Assembly: GCF_003626535.1 (NCBI RefSeq)
Contig: NZ_RBAL01000031.1
Coordinates: 1-54,972, forward strand
Origin: Streptomyces hoynatensis
Lineage (GTDB): Bacteria > Actinomycetota > Actinomycetes > Streptomycetales > Streptomycetaceae
DNA: 54,972 nt
Direction: 5' to 3'
The translations under genes were made by a program, and so were the position numbers. A model generated the notes under the pieces. That model was not told the origin of the DNA, ran no database searches, and worked only from the letters and a program-made list of their open reading frames with translations. Within the stretch, counting starts at the first letter, position 1, and every line of letters starts with the position of its first letter. Below are positions 43,581-51,606 of this stretch, piece after piece.

Positions 43581-44666
43581 GTGACCGACTCCCACCAGCT
43601 GCAGGAACAGGCGCCGCCGCGCGGTTCGGCCCTCCCCCAGCAGGCGGCGCCGCCGAAGCAGCGGGACGCGTTCTTCGACAACGCGAAGTACCTCGCCATC
43701 GTGCTGGTGGCGGCCGGACACGCCTGGGAGCCGCTGCGCGGCGACTCGCGGACGGTCACCGCCTGCTACATGGCGCTCTACGCGCTCCACATGCCGGCGT
43801 TCATCCTCATCTCCGGCTACCTCTCCCGCAGCTTCGACGGCCGCCCCGACCGGGTGCAGCGGCTCCTCACCGGCGTCGCCCTGCCGTACGTGATCTTCCA
43901 GATCGCCTACACCTACTTCCAGCGGTGGCTCCAGGACGACGAGGACACCTACCTGCCGCTGTTCGAGCCGCACTGGCTGATGTGGTTCCTGCTGGCGCTG
44001 CTGGCCTGGCGGCTGACCGTGCCGCTGTGGAAGGCGGTGCGCCACCCGGTGCCGCTGGCGCTGGCCCTCGCCGCGGCGGCCACCGCCTCCCCCTCGATCG
44101 GCAACGACCTGCAGCTGCAGCGCATCCTCCAGTTCCTGCCGTACTTCGTGCTGGGCCTTGTGCTGCGCCGCGAGCACTTCCAGCGGGTGCGCACCCGGGC
44201 GGTCCGGCTGGCGGCGCTGCCCGTCTTCGCCTGCGCCGTCCTGGTCGCCTACCGGGTGCTGCCGCGGATGAAGTACACGTGGTTCTACCACCGCGAGAGC
44301 GCGCAGGAGATGGGCGAGCCGTGGTGGACGGGCATCGTGCTGACCCTCGTCATGTTCGCGTGCTCGCTGGTGCTGATCGCCTGCTTCTTCGCCCTGGTCC
44401 CGGGGCGGCACGGCTGGTACACGAAGCTCGGCGCCGGAACGCTGTACGGCTACCTGCTGCACGGCTTCCTGATCAAGGGCGCCAGGCACTGGGGCTGGTA
44501 CGACCCCGAGGTGATGCACCACGAGCCGGCCGCCCTGCTGATCACGACGGTCGTGGCCGGTCTGGGGATGACGCTGCTGTGCACGCCGGTGGTCCAGCGC
44601 ATCTTCCGGCCGATCGTCGAGCCCAGGCTCGACTGGGCCTTCCGCCGCGAGCACGCGGCCCGCTGA
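43581..44666 (+). CDS. Membrane acyltransferase (acyltransferase-3 family)
   Basis: 361 residues from the GTG at 43581 (VTDSHQLQEQAPPRGSALPQ). The family signature is at the start of the membrane part: AFFDNAKYLAIVLVAAGHAW (catalytic-type His) and YALHMPAFILISGYLSRSFD. About ten helices follow, including WLMWFLLALLAWRLTVPLW, LPYFVLGLVLRREHFQRVR, MFACSLVLIACFFALVPGRH and LYGYLLHGFLIKGARHW. Such proteins move acyl groups, often acetyl, across the membrane onto cell-surface sugars. Surrounded by TagF-like genes, it probably O-acylates the wall polymer. Convergent with the TagF gene at 44785, with a shared terminator between. Confidence 0.85.
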   Translation: MTDSHQLQEQAPPRGSALPQQAAPPKQRDAFFDNAKYLAIVLVAAGHAWEPLRGDSRTVTACYMALYALHMPAFILISGYLSRSFDGRPDRVQRLLTGVALPYVIFQIAYTYFQRWLQDDEDTYLPLFEPHWLMWFLLALLAWRLTVPLWKAVRHPVPLALALAAAATASPSIGNDLQLQRILQFLPYFVLGLVLRREHFQRVRTRAVRLAALPVFACAVLVAYRVLPRMKYTWFYHRESAQEMGEPWWTGIVLTLVMFACSLVLIACFFALVPGRHGWYTKLGAGTLYGYLLHGFLIKGARHWGWYDPEVMHHEPAALLITTVVAGLGMTLLCTPVVQRIFRPIVEPRLDWAFRREHAAR

Positions 44667-44707
44667 GGACCGGGCGCGCCCCACGCCGGGCCCACCCGGA
44701 ACGCAGG

Positions 44708-44750
44708 GGACCCCGGCGCCCCGCCGGCATCGGCCGGGGCGCCGGGGTCC
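44708..44750. terminator. Bidirectional terminator between convergent genes
   Basis: GGACCCCGGCGCCCCG (44708-44723) and CGGGGCGCCGGGGTCC (44735-44750) form a perfect 16-bp stem with an 11-base loop, centred between the stops of the acyltransferase and the TagF-like gene. Confidence 0.8.
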
Positions 44751-44784
44751 TCGCCTGGGACGGGGTCCTCGCCTGCGGCGGGGC

Positions 44785-47547
44785 TCAGCGGGAGCGCCTG
44801 CCCAGGTCGAGCATCCGGTCCACCACCCGCGCGGTGGCCAGCCCGTCGGAGGGCTCGCAGAACTCCTTGACGAACGCCGCGTACTTCTCCGCGTAGGTGC
44901 GCCGCACCGTGTCGATGGTGCGGATGGAGTGGATCAGCTCCGCCGAGGTCTTGATCAGCGGGCCAGGCGCCTTCTCCGTGAAGTCGAAGTAGAAGCCGCG
45001 CAGGGTGTCCCGGTAGTGCTCCAGGTCGTAGGTGAAGAAGAGCATCGGCCGCCCCGAGTGCGCGTAGTCGAACAGCACCGAGGAGTAGTCCGTGATCAGC
45101 ACGTCCGTGATCAGGTACAGCTCGGCGATGTCGGGGTAGGCCGACACGTCGAAGACGAAGCCCTGCCCCGCGCCCGGGATCGCGTCCAGGATCTTCGGGT
45201 GCTTGCGGAAGAGGAAGACGTGGTCCTCGCTGAGCGCCTCCCGCGCCGCCGTCAGGTCCACCTGCAGGTCGAGCTTGAACTTCGAGGCGGTGTGCCGCTG
45301 GTCGTCACGCCAGGTGGGCGCGTACAGCACGACCTTGCGCCCCTCGGGGATGCCGAGCGTCGCCCGCACCCGGTGCGCGATCTTCTCCCGGTCCTCCCGG
45401 TGGAAGATGTCGTTGCGCGGGTAGCCCGACTCCAGGATCTCGCCCTCGCAACGGAAGGCGTTGCGCATGATCGGGGTCGTGAAGGCGTTCGGCGAGACGA
45501 CGAAGTCGAACTGCCGGAAGCGGTGCGGGAGGCTGGCGATGTACTGGAGGTTGGCCCGCGGCGTGCCCAGCAGGTCGGCGCCGATCTTCTTCAGCGGCGT
45601 GCCGTGCCAGGTCTGCACCACGACCTGCCCCTCGCGCCGCTGGTACCAGTCGCCGAGCCCCACGTTGGTGACGACGTAGCGGCTGCGGGCCAGGGCCTCG
45701 TACCACTCCTTGCTGTGCCACTCCAGGGGCTGCACCCCGGGCGGCAGGTCGACCTGCGCGTCGGCCACCGACCACAGGTGCTCCACCTCGATGCCGCGGC
45801 GCACGAACTCCTCGTAGACCGCCCGCGGCGAGTCGGAGAACTGCTTGCCGCCGAAGCTGTTGTAGAAGACGGCCTCGCGCAGCGGCTCCCGCTTGAACTG
45901 CGGGGTCAGCACCTCGCGCAGCTGCCGCTGCCGGTAGGCGCCCCGCTCGTCGGCGCGCAGCGCGGAGCCCGAGCCGAGGAAGATCCGGTCGAAGTAGCGG
46001 CGGTTGACGGTGTACGTCCGGCCCGCGACGCGCTTCTTCAGCGGTATCCGGTCGATGAGGTCGGCCCGCAGCTTCACCGGCACGTCGCCGGTGTGGCCCC
46101 AGGCGTCCCGGTCGCGCAGCGAGAAGTACCAGCGCCCGGTGCGCAGCGGCAGCAGCGCGTTGTACTGCGGCATCTTGTCGGGGGCGAGGGTCACGCTGAA
46201 CCGGCTCTGGGACTCCGACCAGGTCAGCGGCAGGTGGTGCTCCTCGAAGCGCTCGCCGTGCCGCAGCACGAAGTGCATCCGCTCGCCCGGGCCCGTGTAG
46301 GAGCCCTCGACGAGCAACTCGCCCTTGCCGACCCACTCCAGGCGGTCGACGACGGCCTGCCGCGCCCGGTCGTGCAGCTTCAGCAGGCCGGGGCCGTCGG
46401 TGGTGACGGCGATCTCCCGGCCGTTCGGGCGCAGGTAGCGCCCCGGCAGGAAGCCCTCCACCACGGTGGCCCGGCGCGAGGAGCCGTCGGCGAACTCGAT
46501 GTGGGTGAGGAAGTCGAGCGTCTTCTCCTTCGCCGAGGTGGCCACGCTCAGGTCCTCGAAGGGGATCTCGGCGGAGTACCGCGCCCAGCGGCCCTCCGTC
46601 CCGGCGGACGTCAGCGGGTACTCGGCGCCGCCCTTCTGGCCCTTGCGGACCACCCGCAGCTTGGTGGGGTGCTTGCCCGCGGCCGGGGCGCGCAGCCCGA
46701 GCCGCAGCGCGTCCGCGGTGCCGGTCTGGTCGACGACCTCGGCCTCCGGCAGGTCGATCGTCACCTGGAACTTGTCGTCGGCGAACCCGGCCACCAGACG
46801 TGCCCCGTCGCCCAGGTAGTGGGCCTGGGAGTGCCCGGCCGAGCCGATGTCGACGCGCTCCACCTTGCCCGGCACGTAGCCGCCCGGGCGCGGCAGCGCC
46901 AGGGTCAGGCCCCAGGTGCCGGCCCGCCACTTGCCGCGCGACTTCAGCTTGGCCGGGTCGATGACCAGCTCGAAGCCGGCGTCGTCGTAGTTGTGCAGGG
47001 CCTGCTTGGAGTCCCTGGTGGCGCGCAGGGACTCCTCGGAGCGGTACTTGACCGGCACCCGCCGCCCGCCGGGCGCCCGCAGCCAGGCCAGGCGCGGCAT
47101 CGGGCCGAGGCCCCCGCCGGGCAGGTTCTGCACGTAGGCGTAGCCGCGGACGATCAGCTTGCCGTCCTGCCAGAGGACCTCGGTGGCCTTGGCGCGCACG
47201 GGCATCTCGCGCAGCCGCAGCCTGCCGACCGAGGCGGGCACCAGGTTCCCCGGCACGCCGGGAACGGCCACGTAGGGCCGCAGCCGCCCGCGGACCGGGA
47301 GGGCGCCGGGGTTCTCGCGCTCGAAGCGCAGCACCGCGAGCAGCGCGTCGAGCTGCCGCTCCCGGGTCAGGTGCCACTTGATGCGGGCGAGCGGCGGGAG
47401 CTTGCGCAGCTTGGCCGGGTCGGCGGAGCCCAGGAACGCAGCGGCCGCGTCGAAGAACGCGCCGCGCTCCTCCGCTGAGGACTCCGGCAGGAAGCGCAAC
47501 TGCCGGCGCAGTTCCTCGGGAATGATGTCTTCTGGCTTCGCTACCAC
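44785..47547 (-). CDS. TagF/TarL-type polymer glycerophosphotransferase
   Basis: 920 residues from the GTG at 47545-47547 (VVAKPEDIIPEELRRQLRFL), with an AGAAGGA upstream. Residues ~1-520 form two or more beta-rich modules (VRGYAYVQNLPGGGLGPMPR, IEFADGSSRRATVVEGFLPG) like the accessory domains seen before TagF domains in actinomycetes. The catalytic C-terminus shows VFYNSFGGKQFSDSPRAVYE, VVVQTWHGTPLKKIG, VLYAPTWRDDQRH, LFRKHP and DVLITDYSSVLFDYAHSGRP, the complete CDP-glycerol/CDP-ribitol phosphotransferase set. It would extend a poly(alditol phosphate) chain on the inner face of the membrane. No membrane helices, so peripheral. Third gene of the tarIJ-like operon, 98 bases after the previous stop. 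Confidence 0.9.
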   Translation of the reverse strand: MVAKPEDIIPEELRRQLRFLPESSAEERGAFFDAAAAFLGSADPAKLRKLPPLARIKWHLTRERQLDALLAVLRFERENPGALPVRGRLRPYVAVPGVPGNLVPASVGRLRLREMPVRAKATEVLWQDGKLIVRGYAYVQNLPGGGLGPMPRLAWLRAPGGRRVPVKYRSEESLRATRDSKQALHNYDDAGFELVIDPAKLKSRGKWRAGTWGLTLALPRPGGYVPGKVERVDIGSAGHSQAHYLGDGARLVAGFADDKFQVTIDLPEAEVVDQTGTADALRLGLRAPAAGKHPTKLRVVRKGQKGGAEYPLTSAGTEGRWARYSAEIPFEDLSVATSAKEKTLDFLTHIEFADGSSRRATVVEGFLPGRYLRPNGREIAVTTDGPGLLKLHDRARQAVVDRLEWVGKGELLVEGSYTGPGERMHFVLRHGERFEEHHLPLTWSESQSRFSVTLAPDKMPQYNALLPLRTGRWYFSLRDRDAWGHTGDVPVKLRADLIDRIPLKKRVAGRTYTVNRRYFDRIFLGSGSALRADERGAYRQRQLREVLTPQFKREPLREAVFYNSFGGKQFSDSPRAVYEEFVRRGIEVEHLWSVADAQVDLPPGVQPLEWHSKEWYEALARSRYVVTNVGLGDWYQRREGQVVVQTWHGTPLKKIGADLLGTPRANLQYIASLPHRFRQFDFVVSPNAFTTPIMRNAFRCEGEILESGYPRNDIFHREDREKIAHRVRATLGIPEGRKVVLYAPTWRDDQRHTASKFKLDLQVDLTAAREALSEDHVFLFRKHPKILDAIPGAGQGFVFDVSAYPDIAELYLITDVLITDYSSVLFDYAHSGRPMLFFTYDLEHYRDTLRGFYFDFTEKAPGPLIKTSAELIHSIRTIDTVRRTYAEKYAAFVKEFCEPSDGLATARVVDRMLDLGRRSR

Positions 47548-47645
47548 GGACTCGGGTCCTTCTCTTCCGGCTTTTCCGGTCTTTCCGGTGTTCCTGTTCT
47601 TGCTGCGCGGCTCCCGTCTCCCCGGCGCCGCCGGCCGTCCGGCGT

Positions 47646-49697
47646 CTAGGGCGCCCGCACCACGGCGGCGGGATCGGCCTCGCCCTGGGCCCGGTTGCGC
47701 GCCTCGGCGCGGGCGGCGAGTGCGGCGATCGCCGCGTTGAACCGCTGCAGGGAGGTGGGCTCGTCCGGGCCGAGCAGATAACGCTTCAGCTCCAGCCGGT
47801 CGTGCGCCAGCGGGTCGGCCTCCGGCACGGTGACGGCGGTCAGCAGCTCCTCCAGCTCGGCGGCCTCGTTGGACAGGATCACCGCGGCCCGCACCGCCGT
47901 GTTCTGCCGCTTGAACTCCTCGGCGCCGAGCGCGGCCGAGTCGGTGACCGCGTAGGGCTTGCCGCTGGCGATGAAGTCGGAGACGACGCTGGATATGTCG
48001 GAGACCAGGGCGTCCGACTCGTTGAAGCAGTCGAAGAGCTGCGGCTCGGGACCGGTGATCACCCGGTGCTCCCACCAGCCGGCGGAGCGCCAGTACGCGT
48101 CGTTCCACTCCCGGTCGCGCCGCGCCTCCTCGGCGGCCTCCTCCGGCGGGGTCAGCGCGTCACGCGAGACCGAGGCGTCGTCCCAGAAGGCGAGCTGCGA
48201 GAGGCCGGGCCGCTCCTCCTCGATGCGCCGCAGCACCGCCTGCGCCCTGGCCCGCTCCTCGGCGGTGCGGTCGGCCTCCGCGGCCCAGCGCGGGTCGGCG
48301 GCGCGCGCGGCGGCGGCCTCCGCGATCATGGCGACGATCCGCCGGTGCACCACGCCGGCCTCCGGGTTGCGCGAGCCGGTGAAGGGGTGCGGCTTGTACA
48401 GCAGCCGCACCGGGCGCTCCGAGGTCAGCAGCCGCCGGACGATGTTCTCGCCGGCCAGCAGGAGCGAGGTGTTGCCCGGGTCGTCGGTCCAGCCCTCCCA
48501 GGTGGGGGCGTACAGGATCGTCGGAATGCGGCCGGGGGCGGCGCCCGGGCCGGCGCCGGTGGCGATGGTGGCCAGCTGCGGGCGGCCGACCTCGACGATG
48601 TCCTCGTCGCGGACGCCGACGTCGGCCAGTGCGTACCGGTCGCGCCCGGCCCGGCCCGCGGTCCACACCTCGTCGTACGCCTTGGCGTAGGGGTTGATGC
48701 TGGCGATCTTGTCGCTGTCGCCGTGCCCGATGAAGACGTGCTTCATGGTGGGCACGCGCAGCAGGTGGAGGTTCTTGCCGACGTTCGCCGGGTAGAGGCC
48801 CACCCGCAGCATGGACAGGTCCATGTTCATCAGGTCCACGGCGCTCGGCACGCACACCACGGGCACCGTGGTGGTGGCCAGCCGGCTGAGGATGGCGCGC
48901 TCGCGGAGGATCACCAAGGGCTTGGCCTCCAGCTTCTCCATCGTGTCCAGCCACATGTTGACCTGGTACGCGGAGTCCTTGGAGCCCGAGAAGTACAGGG
49001 CGACGGTGGGGCGGTGGGCGCGCAGCCACTCGTCGAACCACTCCAGGGTGCGCTCGGGGCCCGGCGGGAACCTGGAGGGCCGCAGGAAGGCGGCCAGCGC
49101 CACGAGGTAGCCCAGGAGCAGCGCGAAGGTCGCCAGCATGCCGGCGTAGCCCCAGCGCGCGTCGTCGGCCCAGATCACGCCGAGCAGGCCGAGGGTCAGC
49201 GGCAGCTCGGTGTGCAGCGCCTTCTCCACCGCGCGGTGGGTGAGCCAGCGGGGCGCGCCGTTGGGCACCGGCAGGGTGGAGAGGTCGATGTTGCGGGTGG
49301 CGATCGGCAGCCTGCGCTTGCGGCGCATCACCATGATCAGGCCGGTGTGCGGGGCCTGGAGGGCGTAGAAGACGAGGAAGGCGACGACTGCCGTGGAGAA
49401 GACGGTCTCCCCGGCCCAGTCGCAGCGGGCGAGCAGCAGCACGACCAGCAGCTGCCGGATGAGGAACCGGATGCTGAGGCCGACCCTGGCCTTGCCCATG
49501 CGCACCAGCAGGTAGACGCCGCGGCGGTGCAGGTAGTGGTCGCCGAGGTACGAGAACGCCGCGGTGACGGCGAACCCGGTGGCCGAGGGCAGCAGGGCCG
49601 CGCCGAGCATCAGCGGGTAGCTGAGCACGGTGACCAGCGCCGCGGCGAGCTCCGCTCCCGTGGTCACCCCGGCCAGCCGGTACAGCACACCCCTCAT
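47646..49697 (-). CDS. TagF-like CDP-alditol phosphotransferase with N-terminal membrane domain
   Basis: 683 residues from the ATG at 49695-49697, which overlaps the stop of the upstream fusion gene (ATGA), so translation is coupled. Residues 1-210 hold about six helices (LAAALVTVLSYPLMLGAALL, LIRQLLVVLLLARC, VFSTAVVAFLVFYALQAPH, LLGYLVALAAFLRPSRF). The rest is the transferase: LYFSGSKDSAYQVNMWLDTM, KHVFIGHGDSDKIASINPYA, ILYAPTWEGW, YKPHPFTGSRNPEAG and ALVSDISSVVSDFIASGKPY. It matches the protein at 40379-42679 along its whole length, including LPIATRNIDLSTLPVPNGAP before the catalytic part. The GHGDSDK motif replaces the WHGTPLKK of classical TagF, so donor or acceptor may differ. Confidence 0.88.
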   Translation of the reverse strand: MRGVLYRLAGVTTGAELAAALVTVLSYPLMLGAALLPSATGFAVTAAFSYLGDHYLHRRGVYLLVRMGKARVGLSIRFLIRQLLVVLLLARCDWAGETVFSTAVVAFLVFYALQAPHTGLIMVMRRKRRLPIATRNIDLSTLPVPNGAPRWLTHRAVEKALHTELPLTLGLLGVIWADDARWGYAGMLATFALLLGYLVALAAFLRPSRFPPGPERTLEWFDEWLRAHRPTVALYFSGSKDSAYQVNMWLDTMEKLEAKPLVILRERAILSRLATTTVPVVCVPSAVDLMNMDLSMLRVGLYPANVGKNLHLLRVPTMKHVFIGHGDSDKIASINPYAKAYDEVWTAGRAGRDRYALADVGVRDEDIVEVGRPQLATIATGAGPGAAPGRIPTILYAPTWEGWTDDPGNTSLLLAGENIVRRLLTSERPVRLLYKPHPFTGSRNPEAGVVHRRIVAMIAEAAAARAADPRWAAEADRTAEERARAQAVLRRIEEERPGLSQLAFWDDASVSRDALTPPEEAAEEARRDREWNDAYWRSAGWWEHRVITGPEPQLFDCFNESDALVSDISSVVSDFIASGKPYAVTDSAALGAEEFKRQNTAVRAAVILSNEAAELEELLTAVTVPEADPLAHDRLELKRYLLGPDEPTSLQRFNAAIAALAARAEARNRAQGEADPAAVVRAP

Positions 49698-51205
49698 GCC
49701 ACCTCCCCGTGGGTGTCGGCGTTCAGCGCGGCGGCCAGCGCGCGTTCGAAGGAGCCGGCGTTGCTGGCGTCCGCGGTGGGGTCCTGCTGGCGGACGTCGA
49801 TGACGTGGCCGGTGAGGGTGGAGAGCAGCACGTCGAGGGAGGTGCGGGCGACGGCCTGCGAGGAGAGCAGGGTGCCCGCGGGCTCCTGGCCGAACGCCTT
49901 GACCCGCATCGGGGTCGCGGTCCGCTCCGGGTTGACGCAGTTGACGCGGATGCCGTCGGCGGCCCACTCGTCGGCCAGCGCCTGGGTGAGGTTCACCATC
50001 GCGGCCTTGGTCGAGGAGTACAGGCTGTACTCGGCGCGGCCCCTGGTGTAGCTGCTGGAGGTGTAGAGCAGGAGCTGGCCGCCGGACTCGGCGAGGTACT
50101 TGTGGGCGGCCCTGGCGATGCGGACCGGGGCGAGGTAGTTGACCGTCAGCGCCTCCTCGATGGTGGCGTCGTCGGTCTCGGCGAGCTTCCCGATGCGCAG
50201 CACGCCCGCGGTGTTCACCACGAAGTCGATGCGGCCGGTGTCGGCGTACGCCCTGGCCAGGGCCTCGTCCACGTCGCGCGGGTTCTCCACGTGGGTGCCG
50301 GTGGTGGAGCGGCCCAGGGGGTAGACGGTGGCGCCGTAGCGCTGGGCGAGGTCGGCGACGTCCTTGCCTATGCCGTAGGAGCCGCCGAAGACGACCATGG
50401 TCTTGCCGGTCAGCAGCTCGCGGTAGGCGGCCTCGTCGGACTGGGCGGGGGCCGCGGTGGAGGCGAGCTGGAAGAGCTTGTCCGCGATGAAGACGTCGAC
50501 CGGCTGGGTCACCTTCATGTTGAACTCGTCGCCCGTGACCACGTGGATCGGCACGTCGGGCAGGTACTTCAGGACCACGGAGCAGTCGTCGGTGGCCTGG
50601 AAGTTGGGGTCGCCCGCGGCTATGTCGTAGGCCCGGCGGATGGTGGAGAGGCGGAAGGCCTGCGGGGTCTGGCCGCGCCGCAGGCGCGAGCGGTCCGGGA
50701 CGTCGGTGATGAACTCGCCGTCCTCGCCGTGGGTGCGGGTGACGATGATGGTGTCGGCGGAGGGTATCGCCACGTCCACCGCCTGGTAGTGCCGCAGCGC
50801 GGCCACGCAGTCGCCGATCACCCGCTGCGAGAGCAGGGGCCGCACGGCGTCGTGGAACAGGACGTTGCGGTCCTCGCCCTCGGCCAGGCCCTCGCTGAGG
50901 TGGGCTATGGCGCGCCGGGTCGTCTCGTTGCGCGTGGCGCCGCCCTCGAGGACGCGGCTGACCTTGGTCAGGCCGCTCTTGGCGATGATCTTCTCCACGT
51001 CCCCGGCGTAGCCGGGGGCCATCAGCACGATGACGTCGTCGACGTCCTCGGCCTCCTCGAAGACCGCGAGCGTGTGCTCGATGACGGCCTTCCCGGCAAT
51101 CTTGATCAGCTGCTTCGGTATGGAGAGCCCCACGCGCTGGCCCGTACCACCGGCGAGTACGACCGCTGTGGTGTGGGGGGACGGTCCTTGGGGTTGGTTG
51201 GTCAA
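49694..51205 (-). CDS. Bcs1-like fusion: IspD/TarI-type cytidylyltransferase + SDR reductase
   Basis: 503 residues from a TTG at 51203-51205, with AGGAG six bases upstream. Residues ~13-240 are an IspD/TarI cytidylyltransferase: VVLAGGTGQRVGLSIPKQLI, LFHDAVRPLLSQRVIGDCVA, RGQTPQAFRLSTIRRAYDIA and GDEFNMKVTQPVDVFIADKL. Residues ~265-490 are a short-chain dehydrogenase: MVVFGGSYGIGKDVADLAQR, NTAGVLRIGKL, and the catalytic pair in YTRGRAEYSLYSSTKAAM. The same fusion order is known in Haemophilus Bcs1, which reduces ribulose 5-phosphate and activates it to CDP-ribitol. It should therefore supply a CDP-alditol donor to the TagF-like enzymes. First gene of the operon; its promoter lies in 51206-51345. 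Confidence 0.85.
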   Translation of the reverse strand: MTNQPQGPSPHTTAVVLAGGTGQRVGLSIPKQLIKIAGKAVIEHTLAVFEEAEDVDDVIVLMAPGYAGDVEKIIAKSGLTKVSRVLEGGATRNETTRRAIAHLSEGLAEGEDRNVLFHDAVRPLLSQRVIGDCVAALRHYQAVDVAIPSADTIIVTRTHGEDGEFITDVPDRSRLRRGQTPQAFRLSTIRRAYDIAAGDPNFQATDDCSVVLKYLPDVPIHVVTGDEFNMKVTQPVDVFIADKLFQLASTAAPAQSDEAAYRELLTGKTMVVFGGSYGIGKDVADLAQRYGATVYPLGRSTTGTHVENPRDVDEALARAYADTGRIDFVVNTAGVLRIGKLAETDDATIEEALTVNYLAPVRIARAAHKYLAESGGQLLLYTSSSYTRGRAEYSLYSSTKAAMVNLTQALADEWAADGIRVNCVNPERTATPMRVKAFGQEPAGTLLSSQAVARTSLDVLLSTLTGHVIDVRQQDPTADASNAGSFERALAAALNADTHGEVA

Positions 51206-51344
51206 GTCAGCTCCTGCCGGTATCAAGAAGTGTCGCCTACGCGAGGAGAAGGTTAACCCCCGTAGAAGCTTGACCCCTAAGCCGGATGAACCGTTGTTGA
51301 CTGTTACGCGTTCGTGATGGGTAGGTATGAGTCTTCGGCGCACC

Positions 51345-51383
51345 AAAAAGGGCTGTCGCGCACGGAACATGCGTGACAGCCCT
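51345..51383 (-). terminator. Intrinsic terminator downstream of obg
   Basis: AGGGCTGTCGCGCA (51349-51362) and TGCGTGACAGCCCT (51370-51383) pair over 14 positions with one mismatch. On the minus strand the stem is followed directly by TTTTT (51349-51345), a classical rho-independent layout and rare this clean in such GC-rich DNA. It insulates the obg transcript from the glycopolymer operon. Confidence 0.8.
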
Positions 51384-51460
51384 GAGCTCTCCCGAAACGG
51401 GCGGGGGCCCGCGCCGCGCCCCGGCGGAGCCCCCGGGAAACCCGTGGGAATGGCCGAAAC

Positions 51461-51490
51461 CCGCCGAGACCCGCCGAGACCCGCCGAGAC
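51461..51490. repeat. Three tandem copies of a 10-bp unit
   Basis: CCGCCGAGAC occurs three times in a row, with degenerate copies on both sides (CCGAAAC, CTGTCGAGAA), in the untranslated stretch after obg. The rest of 51384-51606 holds no gene I can see. Confidence 0.6.
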
Positions 51491-51606
51491 CTGTCGAGAA
51501 TGGCCAAAAACAGGCGGAAAACCGGTGGAAAACCAACGGGAAGCCAACCGGAAACCGGCGGCAGCGGCCCGCCCCGGCCCCGCCCGCGGGGCGCAGCGGG
51601 CGGGGC

